This document shows, in pieces, positions 52,154-60,691 of a DNA stretch of 64,000 bases. The stretch comes from Bin5 sp965207495 (GTDB lineage Bacteria; Chloroflexota; Anaerolineae; Caldilineales; Caldilineaceae), in assembly GCA_965207495.1 (NCBI GenBank), contig OZ242287.1:1240001-1304000 (forward strand). Direction: 5' to 3'. The first letter of the stretch is position 1. The number at the start of each line of letters is the position of its first letter. The position numbers were made by a program, and so were the translations under genes. Below the pieces are notes generated by a model. It ran no database searches, was not told the DNA's origin, and was given only the letters and a program-made list of their open reading frames with translations.

Positions 52154-52537
52154 TCAAAAAAGAATAAAATCTCTGATTTGTCTGAAATAAAGCGCTCCCG
52201 CCGAGATGCCAATCAACGCCAGCTCAATCGACAGTACAGTCAGGTAAGCGCTCAGCAAACGCCCCTTGCTCCGCGCGCGGCGTAGGTAGCCCTCGACCAA
52301 AAACATGCCCACGATCAAGAACATGCCCAAAACAAATATCGACCACACCCGGTAGGCGCGCAAATGCCAGGGGTTGACCCGTAGAAAGAGAAGTACTTCC
52401 AGGAGTTCATGCAGCAGCAGGATGAGCCCAAGCCCCAACGCGAAACTTAGAAACCAGATAATGTAATGCGATATCTGCCTTCCCGCCTGCCTGAAGATAT
52501 CAAGGACGGATTCAGTTTCGGAGGGCAGTCTTTCCAT
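52154..52537 (-). CDS. Small four-helix membrane protein linked to DppF
   Basis: A 127-residue membrane protein with three to four hydrophobic segments. It is related to the 126-residue protein at 60074-60454: both have VNxW, then a (W/F)SxxxLG helix followed by V(E)xYLRxA, and a final helix ending FxxFIL/FLIFLL. In both operons it adjoins the DppF gene, upstream here and downstream there. The family is not recognised. It may assist assembly or regulation of the transporter. Confidence 0.75.
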   Translation of the reverse strand: MERLPSETESVLDIFRQAGRQISHYIIWFLSFALGLGLILLLHELLEVLLFLRVNPWHLRAYRVWSIFVLGMFLIVGMFLVEGYLRRARSKGRLLSAYLTVLSIELALIGISAGALYFRQIRDFILF

Positions 52538-52595
52538 AAAGAGAGTTCAACCTGCAATGTTAACCATACACGAACGACCAATGGGGTGCAGGGGA

Positions 52596-52625
52596 TTGTA
52601 CTTGAAAAACTGTCGATCCGCCAAT
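52596..52625 (-). promoter_or_regulatory. Probable promoter of the minus-strand transport operon
   Basis: On the minus strand TTGGCG (52620-52625), an 18-nt spacer and TACAAT (52596-52601), ~60 nt upstream of the first gene of the operon (start 52537). Confidence 0.45.
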
Positions 52626-52726
52626 TATTCCACGCAGGTTGCGAAAATGCTCCCTTAACAACCCTCCCAACTCGATTCCCGCCCCAAGTGCAGACCAACC
52701 TGGCGCTTTCCCTCTCCTCTACTAAC

Positions 52727-52768
52727 CCCTAACCCCTGACCCCTGACCCCTGACCCCTGACCCCTGCA
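52727..52768. repeat. Tandem CCCCTGA 7-mer array
   Basis: Five to six head-to-tail copies of CCCCTGA (first variant CCCCTAA) directly precede copy C of the GC-rich repeat. Related CCCTAACCCC units follow it at 52911-52942. Confidence 0.8.
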
Positions 52769-52771
52769 GTT

Positions 52772-52890
52772 GTGCGTCCGGGCCTTCGGCCCTCCCTTGT
52801 GCAGGGGCTGCGCCCCCGCAACGCCCCGCCCTTACTAGACAACCGTGCTCACTCTTCCCCAGCATCATGTCTAGCCAACAGTGTCTCCCT
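52772..52890. repeat. Dispersed GC-rich repeat family, copy C
   Basis: Third copy of the element at 7809-7940 and 40757-40870. The core from GGGCCTTCGGCCC through CGCCCTTACTAGAC is nearly identical to copy A; the 3' part ends TCTAGCCAACAGTGTCTCCC. Confidence 0.85.
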
Positions 52891-52976
52891 TAACACGTAC
52901 TATCTCAGGCCCCTAACCCCTGGCCCCCAGCCCTAACCCCCACAGTTACCCTGCAGTTACCCTGCAAAGGTTCTGT

Positions 52977-53118
52977 GCCCCCTAAATCAACAGACCCCCC
53001 GGCAAGGCCAGGCCTTGGCGCCTGCTCAGCGTCTCTCCAGGAGCAGGTAAAGAATTCCAGCCACCGCCGGCATATCCCCCCCGCCAGACTGCTCCCACCC
53101 CAAATCTGGTATGCACCC
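52977..53118. repeat. Second repeat module, copy 2
   Basis: Diverged copy of 40991-41137, again just downstream of a GC-rich repeat. It ends at GGTATGCACCCC and is followed by short AAACGCTCAT tandem units (53138-53170). Confidence 0.65.
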
Positions 53119-53277
53119 CGCAAACTCCCGCAGACTCTCGTAAACGCTCATAAACGCTCATAAACTCTCGTCCGACAAAGACGAGAAAACCCGCACCTGC
53201 GAGGCCTTGAACACAGACCATCGCACTAAGTCACGTAAATCATAGTCAACGCAACTCTGCCAGTACCTCTCTTTATT

Positions 53278-53306
53278 TTGAACTTCATCCCGATTCAAGC
53301 TATAAT
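53278..53306 (+). promoter_or_regulatory. Promoter of the plus-strand peptide-transport operon
   Basis: TTGAAC (53278-53283), a 17-nt spacer and TATAAT (53301-53306). The leader to the SBP start at 53462 is ~150 nt. Confidence 0.75.
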
Positions 53307-53461
53307 GCGCCCGCCCTCACTTCAAGTGACGCCCATCTCGCGGCGTACAAATGCATCCTACACAGCGCTTAAGCAGCGCAGCACTAGCGCACTTATCGCA
53401 GTCATGTTTTCGCATTCCCAATGCCTGACCCTGGGCACCTAATCACTTAAGGAGAAAGTCA

Positions 53462-55492
53462 ATGCAGAAACAGAAACCGTTCCGCCTATTAGCGATGCTG
53501 CTGATCGCTCTCTTGGCAGTAGGCGTCCTGGCGGCCTGCGGCGGCGCAGAACCGGCCGCACCCGCCGAGGAAGCTGCCCCTGCTGCAGCCGAAGACTCCG
53601 GCGAAGAAATGGCAGCCGACGACGGCGTCAGCACCAATCAGGCGCCCGAATTCCAGGAAATGGTCCGCAACGGCGACCTGCCACCCCTGGCTGAGCGCCT
53701 GCCCGTCAACCCAGCCATCGTCGAGCCGGTCGAAAGCATCGGGCAGTACGGCGGAACCTGGAATACGGCTCTCGTCGGCGGCTCCGATACAGCTTGGCTG
53801 GTCCGTACCGTCAGCTATATTCACCTGATGGGCTGGTCACCGCAGTGGGAAGGCGTTGTCCCTAATGCGGCCGAAAGTGTCAGCGCCAGTGCCGACGCCA
53901 GCGAATACACCTTCACCTTCAGAGAAGGAATGAAGTGGTCGGACGGCGAGCCCTTTACCGCTCACGACCTGGCCTTCTGGTGGAATGACCAGATCCTGAA
54001 TGAAGACCTGAGCCCCGGCGGTACACCAGGCTGGATGCGCGCCGGCGAAGCCGACGCGACCTTCGAGGCCGTCGATGACCACACACTGAAAATCACCTTC
54101 GACGCCCCCAATGGCCTCTTCCTGCAAAACCTGGCCACACCCAGCGGCAGCATCTTCACCCGTGTTCCCAAACACTACTGCTCCCAGTTCCACGTGGATT
54201 ACAACACCGAAAACCTCGATGAACTGATCGCAGAGAACAACGCCAACGACTGGGTGAATCTCTACCAGATGAAGTGCTCCGCCGTGCCGGGTACGCCCTC
54301 CGACTCGCGCTGGTTCAATGCAGACCTTCCAACGCTCATGCCCTGGAAAGTGTCCGTGGCCTATGGCGAAGGCTCCCAGTTGATCCTGGAACGCAATCCC
54401 TACTTCTGGAAGGTTGATACCGAAGGCAACCAACTGCCCTACATCGACCGCGTTGTTTATGACATTCTGGAAGACCGGGAAGTTCTGCTGCTGAAGGTGC
54501 TGAACGGCGAGATCGACATGATGAGCCGTCACTTCAACACCAATGACAACAAAGCCGTTATCGCCGACAATCGCGAACCTGGAGAGTACGAGTTCTTCGA
54601 GACGCGTAGCATCGGCAATACCACCGGGTTCCACTTCAACCTGAACCACAAAGATGAGCGCTTGCGCGAAATCTTCAACGACAAGAACTTCCGTATCGCC
54701 ATGTCCCACTGCCTCAACCGCCAGGAGATCATCGATGTACTTTACATCGGCCAGGGCGAACCGATGCAGAGCGCCATCCCCAAGGACATGGCTGAATTCT
54801 ACGACGAAGAGTGGTATTCCCTCTATACCGAGTTCGACCAGGCTCTGGCGCACCAGTACCTGGCCGACGCTGGCATGACTGAGCAAGACGCCGACGGCTA
54901 CTTCCTCGGTCCGGACGGCGAACCCTTCTCATTCGTGGTGCAGGCCACCGAGGCCTTCGGCTTCCATGACCGCGCCGAAATGGCAGTCAACCAGTGGCAG
55001 GACTGCGGCGTCAACGCCCAGCTGAGCATCGTTGACCGCACCCTCCTCTACCAGCGCAAAGACGCCAACGAGCATGATGTTCATGTTTGGGGCGCCGCAA
55101 CCGGCCCGCAGATCTTCCTCGATCCGCGTCACTTCTTCCCCTTCAGCCGCGAGTCCACCTTCGCACAGGCGTGGGTGACATGGCGCACCAATCCCAGTGG
55201 CGCCGGCGCCATGACGCAGCCGGAAGAACCGCCGGACATCGTCAAGCAGCAGATGGATCTGTACGCACAGATTCTCTCTTCTGGAGACCAGGCCAAGCAG
55301 ATCGAGCTGATGAAGGAAATCCTGGCGATTGCGAAGGACCAGTTCTACGTAATCGGCACCTCCTCCAGCCCTGCGGGTTACGGCATCGTCAAGAACAGCT
55401 TCCACAACGTGCCTACCTCGATGCCGGGTTCATGGCAGTATCCGACACCGGCTCCGACGCAGCCTGAGCAGTATTGGATCAGTGGTGAGTAA
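53462..55492 (+). CDS. Peptide/nickel-type ABC solute-binding lipoprotein (Sec signal)
   Basis: SBP_bac_5-family lipoprotein of 676 residues. The signal is Sec-type (QKQKPFRLL, hydrophobic core, LAAC with the lipidated Cys at 26), unlike the Tat-type signals of the other four SBPs in the window. After an acidic linker comes MVRNGDLPPLAERLPVNPAI, the lineage motif. The family motif is TFREGMKWSDGEPFTAHDLA. AAGGAG precedes the start by ~7 nt. It feeds the complete DppBCDF system downstream. Confidence 0.94.
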   Translation: MQKQKPFRLLAMLLIALLAVGVLAACGGAEPAAPAEEAAPAAAEDSGEEMAADDGVSTNQAPEFQEMVRNGDLPPLAERLPVNPAIVEPVESIGQYGGTWNTALVGGSDTAWLVRTVSYIHLMGWSPQWEGVVPNAAESVSASADASEYTFTFREGMKWSDGEPFTAHDLAFWWNDQILNEDLSPGGTPGWMRAGEADATFEAVDDHTLKITFDAPNGLFLQNLATPSGSIFTRVPKHYCSQFHVDYNTENLDELIAENNANDWVNLYQMKCSAVPGTPSDSRWFNADLPTLMPWKVSVAYGEGSQLILERNPYFWKVDTEGNQLPYIDRVVYDILEDREVLLLKVLNGEIDMMSRHFNTNDNKAVIADNREPGEYEFFETRSIGNTTGFHFNLNHKDERLREIFNDKNFRIAMSHCLNRQEIIDVLYIGQGEPMQSAIPKDMAEFYDEEWYSLYTEFDQALAHQYLADAGMTEQDADGYFLGPDGEPFSFVVQATEAFGFHDRAEMAVNQWQDCGVNAQLSIVDRTLLYQRKDANEHDVHVWGAATGPQIFLDPRHFFPFSRESTFAQAWVTWRTNPSGAGAMTQPEEPPDIVKQQMDLYAQILSSGDQAKQIELMKEILAIAKDQFYVIGTSSSPAGYGIVKNSFHNVPTSMPGSWQYPTPAPTQPEQYWISGE

Positions 55493-55514
55493 CGATAACG
55501 AAATGTAAGCAGTC

Positions 55515-55548
55515 AGGAGTGGAGAGCGAATGCGTGCTCTCCACTCCT
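55515..55548 (+). promoter_or_regulatory. Intercistronic inverted repeat after SBP gene
   Basis: Perfect 13-bp arms AGGAGTGGAGAGC and GCTCTCCACTCCT with an 8-nt loop, 22 nt after the SBP stop and 33 nt before the DppB gene. It is followed by TCCTTTGCC, so partial termination is possible. Confidence 0.8.
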
Positions 55549-55581
55549 CCTTTGCCGCTCCATATTCGATAGGGCCCTTCC

Positions 55582-56568
55582 ATGCTTCAATTCCTTCTGC
55601 GCCGACTGCTCTACATGGTTCCTACCCTGTTCGCAATTTCAATCGTCGCGTTCGTCATCATTCAACTGCCTCCCGGCGACTTTCTCACTACGATGGTGGC
55701 CTCGATGGCGGCACAGGATGAAGACATGGATCAGGCCGCCATGCGCGCCCTCGAAGAGCAATATGGGCTCGGTCAACCTGTTCACGTTCAATACCTGAAA
55801 TGGATGCAGGGAATCCTCCTAAGAGGCGATTTTGGCGACTCCTTTGGCTGGAACAAACCGGTCTCCGATCTGGTATGGGGACGCCTTGCACTGACATTCG
55901 TCCTGTCTCTTGCCAGCCTGCTATTCGTCTGGGTGGTGGCGTTCCCTATTGGCATCTATTCAGCCGTCAAACAGTATTCTATCGGCGATTATTTCGCCAC
56001 CTTCATCGGATTTCTTGGCCTCGCCACGCCCAATTTTCTCTTAGCTCTTATCTTGATGTACATCGCCTTCAAATATTTCAATCAGAGCGTGGGCGGCCTC
56101 TTTTCACCCGAATACCAGGAGGCCCCCTGGACTTGGGGAAGGGTGGCCGACCTGTTTGCGCATCTCTGGGTGCCCGTGGTGATTATCGGTACGGCCGGTA
56201 CCGCAAGCCTCATCCGCATCATGCGCGCCAATCTGCTCGACGAACTTCGCAAACCCTATGTCGTGACCGCCCGCGCCAAGGGCCTCCCTGAGTGGAGGCT
56301 CCTGTTCAAATATCCTGTGCGCGTCGCACTAAATCCCTTCGTAAGCACTGTCGGCTGGGTGCTGCCCACGCTGGTCTCTGGCGCAGCCATCGTCTCCATC
56401 GTGTTGAGCCTTCCTACCACAGGCCCCTTGTTGATCCGTGCACTTCTGCAGCAGGACATGTACCTGGCCGCCAGCTTTATCATGTTGCTGAGCATCCTCA
56501 CCGTAATTGGCACCTTGGTTTCCGATCTGCTGCTTGCCTGGCTGGACCCCCGCATCCGCATGGAGTAA
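55582..56568 (+). CDS. Peptide/nickel-type ABC importer permease DppB
   Basis: DppB-type permease of 328 residues with six transmembrane segments. It starts MLQFLLRRLLYMVPTLFAIS and keeps IQLPPGDFLT. The EAA loop region is NLLDELRKPYVVTARAKGLP. A long periplasmic loop follows the first helix, as usual. It is clearly paralogous along its length to the minus-strand DppB at 45840-46826, suggesting duplication of the transport genes followed by inversion. It pairs with DppC encoded next. Confidence 0.95.
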   Translation: MLQFLLRRLLYMVPTLFAISIVAFVIIQLPPGDFLTTMVASMAAQDEDMDQAAMRALEEQYGLGQPVHVQYLKWMQGILLRGDFGDSFGWNKPVSDLVWGRLALTFVLSLASLLFVWVVAFPIGIYSAVKQYSIGDYFATFIGFLGLATPNFLLALILMYIAFKYFNQSVGGLFSPEYQEAPWTWGRVADLFAHLWVPVVIIGTAGTASLIRIMRANLLDELRKPYVVTARAKGLPEWRLLFKYPVRVALNPFVSTVGWVLPTLVSGAAIVSIVLSLPTTGPLLIRALLQQDMYLAASFIMLLSILTVIGTLVSDLLLAWLDPRIRME

Positions 56569-56598
56569 TCGTCGGAGCTATAGAAGAGGGACGACTCA

Positions 56599-57762
56599 AT
56601 GGCCGTAACTGATGCCAAAACGCTGCCCCCAGAAACCGTCTCGCAAAGAGCCGCAGAGGCTGAAATAGAAAGCAGCGTATCCGTCGCCTCACAATGGCAA
56701 CTGATGTGGTGGAAGTTCCGTAAACACCGTATGGCAATGGTAGGCGGTGTCGTAACTCTGATCATATACGCCATTGCGATCTTCGTTGAGTTCCTCTCAC
56801 CTTCCAGCCCCGGCGTAATTCGCGCCGATTACACTTGGGCCCCTCCCCAACAACTGCACCTGTTCCGCCAAACCGAACAGGGCATGCGCTGGGACCCCTA
56901 TGTCAATGGCTATAAAGTTGAAATCGATCCCGAAGCCCTTAGGCGGACATTCGTAATCGACGAGGAAACCATCGTTGACGTCGGCTTCTTCGTGCGCGGT
57001 GAACCATACAAGATGTGGGGCCTTTGGGAGACCGACCTCCACCTCGTCGGCTCGACCGACGCCGAGGTGCCTGTCTACTTCCTCGGCGCAGACCGCATGG
57101 GTCGCGACCTCTTAAGCAGTATGATCTACGGCACACGCGTCTCAATGTCGATCGGTCTCCTGGGTGTCGTCCTTAGCTTCTTCCTCGGCATCTTGCTCGG
57201 CGGCATCTCCGGCTTCTACGGCGGAACCGTCGACAACCTCATTCAACGTGTCATCGAGTTCATCCGCTCGATCCCGACCATCCCGCTCTGGATGGGGCTC
57301 GCCGCAGCCCTGCCCACAGACTGGCCGCCGCTGCGCATCTATTTCGGCATCACCATCATCCTTTCCTTTATCGGCTGGACCGGCTTGGCCCGTGTCGTGC
57401 GCGGCCGCTTCCTCTCCCTCCGCACCGAAGACTTCGTCATGGCCGCCCGCCTCGACGGAGCCAGCGAGCTGACCACCATCTGGCGCCACATGGTCCCCTC
57501 TTTCTTCAGCCATATCATCGCCTCCCTGACCCTTTCCATACCCGGCATGATCCTGGCTGAAACATCCCTTAGCTTCCTCGGCCTCGGCCTGCGCCGTCCG
57601 GTCGTCAGCTGGGGCGTCCTCCTGCAGGAAGCCCAAAACATCCGCTCACTCGCCACCGCCCCCTGGCTCCTGATCCCGGGACTCGCAGTACTCGTGGCAG
57701 TTCTCGCACTCAACTTTCTGGGCGACGGCCTCCGCGACGCCGCCGACCCTTACAATCGCTAG
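56599..57762 (+). CDS. Peptide/nickel-type ABC importer permease DppC
   Basis: DppC-type permease of 387 residues. Its first helix (MAMVGGVVTLIIYAIAIFVE) is followed by a ~110-residue periplasmic insert (VGFFVRGEPYKMWGLWETDL, then HLVG) before LGADRMGRDLLSSMIYG, which makes it longer than typical DppC (~300). The EAA region is FVMAARLDGASELTTIWRHM. GAGGGA precedes ATG by 7 nt. The CDS is followed by CCACTGACCACTGAC tandem repeats up to the DppD gene. Confidence 0.94.
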   Translation: MAVTDAKTLPPETVSQRAAEAEIESSVSVASQWQLMWWKFRKHRMAMVGGVVTLIIYAIAIFVEFLSPSSPGVIRADYTWAPPQQLHLFRQTEQGMRWDPYVNGYKVEIDPEALRRTFVIDEETIVDVGFFVRGEPYKMWGLWETDLHLVGSTDAEVPVYFLGADRMGRDLLSSMIYGTRVSMSIGLLGVVLSFFLGILLGGISGFYGGTVDNLIQRVIEFIRSIPTIPLWMGLAAALPTDWPPLRIYFGITIILSFIGWTGLARVVRGRFLSLRTEDFVMAARLDGASELTTIWRHMVPSFFSHIIASLTLSIPGMILAETSLSFLGLGLRRPVVSWGVLLQEAQNIRSLATAPWLLIPGLAVLVAVLALNFLGDGLRDAADPYNR

Positions 57763-57765
57763 CAC

Positions 57766-57828
57766 CGACTCTCTGACCAGCGACTCTCTGACCACCGACC
57801 ACTGACCACTGACTACTGGCCACTGCCG
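57766..57828. repeat. CCACTGACCACTGAC-type tandem repeat
   Basis: Imperfect units CGACTCTCTGACCA, then CCACTGACCACTGACTACTGGCCACTG, fill the 70 nt between the DppC stop and the DppD start. Confidence 0.7.
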
Positions 57829-57832
57829 TACC

Positions 57833-58903
57833 ATGGAAACTCCCGTACTGATCGAAATCAAAAATCTTAAGACCCACTTCTTCCTCGACGAAGGCACCGT
57901 CCAGGCCGTCAATGGGGTCGACTTTGCCATCCACCAGCACAAGACCCTCTGCGTCGTCGGTGAAAGCGGCTGCGGCAAAAGTGTCACAGCCCGCTCAATT
58001 CTGCAGATCGTCGATCAGCCTGGCCGCATCGTCGAGGGCGAGATACTATACCATCGCCCCGACCGCCTGACTGGCATCGGAAGCAGTGGGACGATGCCCA
58101 ACGACAATGGCGCTAACGGCAGTCAGACAACAGAAATTATCGACCTGGCCGCCCTGAATCCCCGCGGCAGGCAGATCCGTGAGATTCGCGGCCAGGATAT
58201 CTCGATGATCTTCCAGGAGCCGATGACCTCGCTTAGCCCAATCCATACCGTCGGCAACCAAATCACCGAAGCCATCAAACTGCATACCAATATGCTCGAT
58301 GAAGAAGCCGACGAGCATGCCATCGAACTGTTGCGCCGCGTCGGCATCCCCCGCCCCGAAGAACGCTTGGGCACCTATCCTTTCGAGCTCAGCGGCGGCA
58401 TGCGCCAGCGCGTCATGATCGCAATGGCCCTCTCCTGCAACCCGGCCCTGCTGATCGCCGACGAACCCACCACCGCCGTCGACGTCACAACCCAGGCCCA
58501 GATCCTTGAACTGCTCGAGGAGCTGCAGGACGAATTTGGCATGGCCATCATGCTCATCACCCACGACCTCGGCGTCGTCGCCGAAATGGCAGACGACGTC
58601 GTCGTAATGTATCTGGGGCAGGTAGCGGAACGCGGCGACGTGGACTCAATCTTCCACGATCCCAAACACCCCTACACACAGTCCCTTCTCAAGTCGATTC
58701 CGCGGCTTGGTATCAGCCGCACTAAGCAACGGCTGGACTCCATACGCGGCATGGTCCCCGACCCATACAACAGGCCAACCGGCTGTATGTTCGGGCCCCG
58801 CTGCGATCACTTCATGCCCGGCCGCTGCGACGCCATCAACCCGCCCGCAATTCAGTTAGGGGATGGCCGCGAGGTTCACTGTCTGTTATACGAAGACGAA
58901 TAA
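57833..58903 (+). CDS. Peptide/nickel-type ABC importer ATPase DppD
   Basis: DppD-type ATPase of 356 residues. Walker A is GESGCGKSV, the signature is LSGGMRQRVMIA, Walker B is LLIADEPTTAVD and the switch is ITHDLGVVAEM. An insert of ~25 residues after Walker A (SSGTMPNDNGANGSQTTE) is not typical. The C-terminal oligopeptide/dipeptide domain has PTGCMFGPRCDHF with further Cys. It pairs with DppF encoded 82 nt downstream. Confidence 0.94.
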   Translation: METPVLIEIKNLKTHFFLDEGTVQAVNGVDFAIHQHKTLCVVGESGCGKSVTARSILQIVDQPGRIVEGEILYHRPDRLTGIGSSGTMPNDNGANGSQTTEIIDLAALNPRGRQIREIRGQDISMIFQEPMTSLSPIHTVGNQITEAIKLHTNMLDEEADEHAIELLRRVGIPRPEERLGTYPFELSGGMRQRVMIAMALSCNPALLIADEPTTAVDVTTQAQILELLEELQDEFGMAIMLITHDLGVVAEMADDVVVMYLGQVAERGDVDSIFHDPKHPYTQSLLKSIPRLGISRTKQRLDSIRGMVPDPYNRPTGCMFGPRCDHFMPGRCDAINPPAIQLGDGREVHCLLYEDE

Positions 58904-58985
58904 GCGCGCCGGCCGCGGCGCCGACCGCCGCACTTGACGTACCGCCGCTTCGCCGAATTGATGAAATGAAAGTTCCCTTAAGCCA

Positions 58986-60077
58986 ATGAGCGCACAACAG
59001 ACAAACGGTTCACAGCAATCCACATCGGCCAACGGCAGCGCAGCCGCTGACAATGTCCTGCTCGATGTCAAAAACCTGCAGAAGTGGTTCCCAATCACCG
59101 CAGGCTTCTTCCGCCGCACAGTCGGCCATGTCAAGGCTGTGGATGATATCTCCTTCCACGTCCTTCAGGGCGAAACCGTCGGGCTGGTCGGAGAAAGCGG
59201 CTGCGGCAAAACGACAGCCGGCCGCTGCATCCTGCGCGCCTACGACCTCACCGGCGGCCAGGTTCTGTTCCAGGACCATGATGGCACGATGGTCGACCTC
59301 GGCCCCCTGACCAACAACGAGATGAAACCCTATCGCCAGCAGGTCCGCATGATCTTTCAGGACCCCTTCAACTCCCTGAATCCACGCATGCCTGTCATCG
59401 ATATCGTCGCCGACCCCCTCAGAATCAACAGCGTCGCCTCCGGTCAGGAGTTGGAAGACCGCGTCGCATCCCTCCTCGCCAGGGTCGGCCTGCGGCCCGA
59501 ATACATGCGCCGCTACCCCCATGCCTTCAGCGGCGGCGAAAGACAGCGCATCGGCATCGCCCGCGCCCTCGCCCTCGACCCCCGCCTCGTCGTCGCCGAT
59601 GAAGCCGTCTCCGCCCTCGACGTCTCCGTCCGCGCCCAGATCCTCAACCTGATCAAGGACCTGCAGGAAGAATTCAACCTCACCTATCTCTTCGTTTCCC
59701 ACGACCTCAGCGTGATCGAATACATCTGCGATCGCGTCGTCGTCATGTACGTCGGCAAAATCGTCGAGGTCGCCGAAACTGAAGAACTGTTCGAGCAGCC
59801 ATTCCACCCCTATACAGAGGCATTGCTCTCCGCAGTGCCCAACCCTGACCCCCGCATGCGGCAGCAGAAAGCCCGCATCGTCCTGGAGGGTGATGTCGCA
59901 GACCCCGCCAACCCACCCAGCGGCTGTTACTTCCACCCCCGCTGCCGTTACGTCCAGGACCAGTGCAGCCAGGAAACCCCTGAACTGCGCGAAGTCGCCC
60001 CCGGCCACTTCGCCGCCTGCCACTTCGCCGAAGAGCTGACCCTGGCTGGTGTCACAGCAAGCGGAGAATTGGGATGA
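58986..60077 (+). CDS. Peptide/nickel-type ABC importer ATPase DppF
   Basis: DppF-type ATPase of 363 residues. Walker A is GESGCGKTT, the signature is FSGGERQRIGIA, Walker B is LVVADEAVSALD (Ala in place of the usual Pro after DE) and the switch is SHDLSVIEY. The C-terminal domain ends with PPSGCYFHPRC and further Cys, as in the minus-strand DppF, with which it is closely related over its whole length. The stop overlaps the next gene by ATGA. Confidence 0.95.
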   Translation: MSAQQTNGSQQSTSANGSAAADNVLLDVKNLQKWFPITAGFFRRTVGHVKAVDDISFHVLQGETVGLVGESGCGKTTAGRCILRAYDLTGGQVLFQDHDGTMVDLGPLTNNEMKPYRQQVRMIFQDPFNSLNPRMPVIDIVADPLRINSVASGQELEDRVASLLARVGLRPEYMRRYPHAFSGGERQRIGIARALALDPRLVVADEAVSALDVSVRAQILNLIKDLQEEFNLTYLFVSHDLSVIEYICDRVVVMYVGKIVEVAETEELFEQPFHPYTEALLSAVPNPDPRMRQQKARIVLEGDVADPANPPSGCYFHPRCRYVQDQCSQETPELREVAPGHFAACHFAEELTLAGVTASGELG

Positions 60078-60454
60078 CCTCGGTGCAAGAACAGCTCGAC
60101 GCACAATCCCCCTGGCTGACCAGAGGAAAATACGCAGTCTACCTCGTCGCTTGGGTCACCTTCGTTGCCCTGGACTTTGTGCTGGTGATGTTCTTAATGT
60201 CACCAATCATTAAGATTCTAATGGAGCTTTTCGAAGTCAACCGGTGGGCAAGGTCGGCGGTGCATAACTTCAGCTTTGTCATTCTGGGTCTTGTTGGCCT
60301 GAGCATGGTCATTGTTGTCGAAAACTATCTTCGTGCAGCCGTTTCGCAGAACCTCCTCCTACGCCGAACCGCGATTGCTCTTGGCTCTGTTCTTATTCTC
60401 GTGGTGGCATCGCTCGCCTTCCACCAGTTTCTGATCTTTCTGTTGACGAGGTAA
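60074..60454 (+). CDS. Small four-helix membrane protein linked to DppF
   Basis: A 126-residue membrane protein, paralogue of 52154-52537. Hydrophobic segments lie at ~20-45, 63-85 and 98-122. It overlaps the DppF gene by ATGA, a strong sign of translational coupling and of a shared complex. Landmarks shared with the other copy are EVNRWAR, FVILGLVGLSMVIVVENYLR and the last helix ending FLIFLL. The family is not recognised. A transporter accessory or assembly subunit is inferred from coupling only. Confidence 0.8.
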   Translation: MTSVQEQLDAQSPWLTRGKYAVYLVAWVTFVALDFVLVMFLMSPIIKILMELFEVNRWARSAVHNFSFVILGLVGLSMVIVVENYLRAAVSQNLLLRRTAIALGSVLILVVASLAFHQFLIFLLTR

Positions 60455-60530
60455 AGGATCCGAGGCCGGCAAACCGTCGACGCCCGCTGTAACATCGCAG
60501 TTTCCACCCAATGGAGTGGCGAATAGTCAT

Positions 60531-60559
60531 TTGATTTTTGCAGAGTCAGCGAGTATACT
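60531..60559 (+). promoter_or_regulatory. Promoter of the second SBP gene
   Basis: TTGATT (60531-60536), a 17-nt spacer and TATACT (60554-60559), giving a ~130-nt leader before the SBP start at 60692. This allows separate expression of the tandem SBP genes. Confidence 0.6.
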
Positions 60560-60691
60560 TTTGCCCACGCTGGAACGTCCCCCCGACCGGCGATCCGCGA
60601 TCGGGCACGTCTCAACCACTGTCAAGAATCTAAGCATATAGGCAACGAGGTACGAACTTCCTTAGCCACATTCACTCAAGGAGACGATTCC

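Noticed and set aside
53138..53170. Iterons of a replication origin (AAACGCTCAT units)
   Set aside because: Only two or three imperfect units, with no DnaA boxes and no replication gene nearby.
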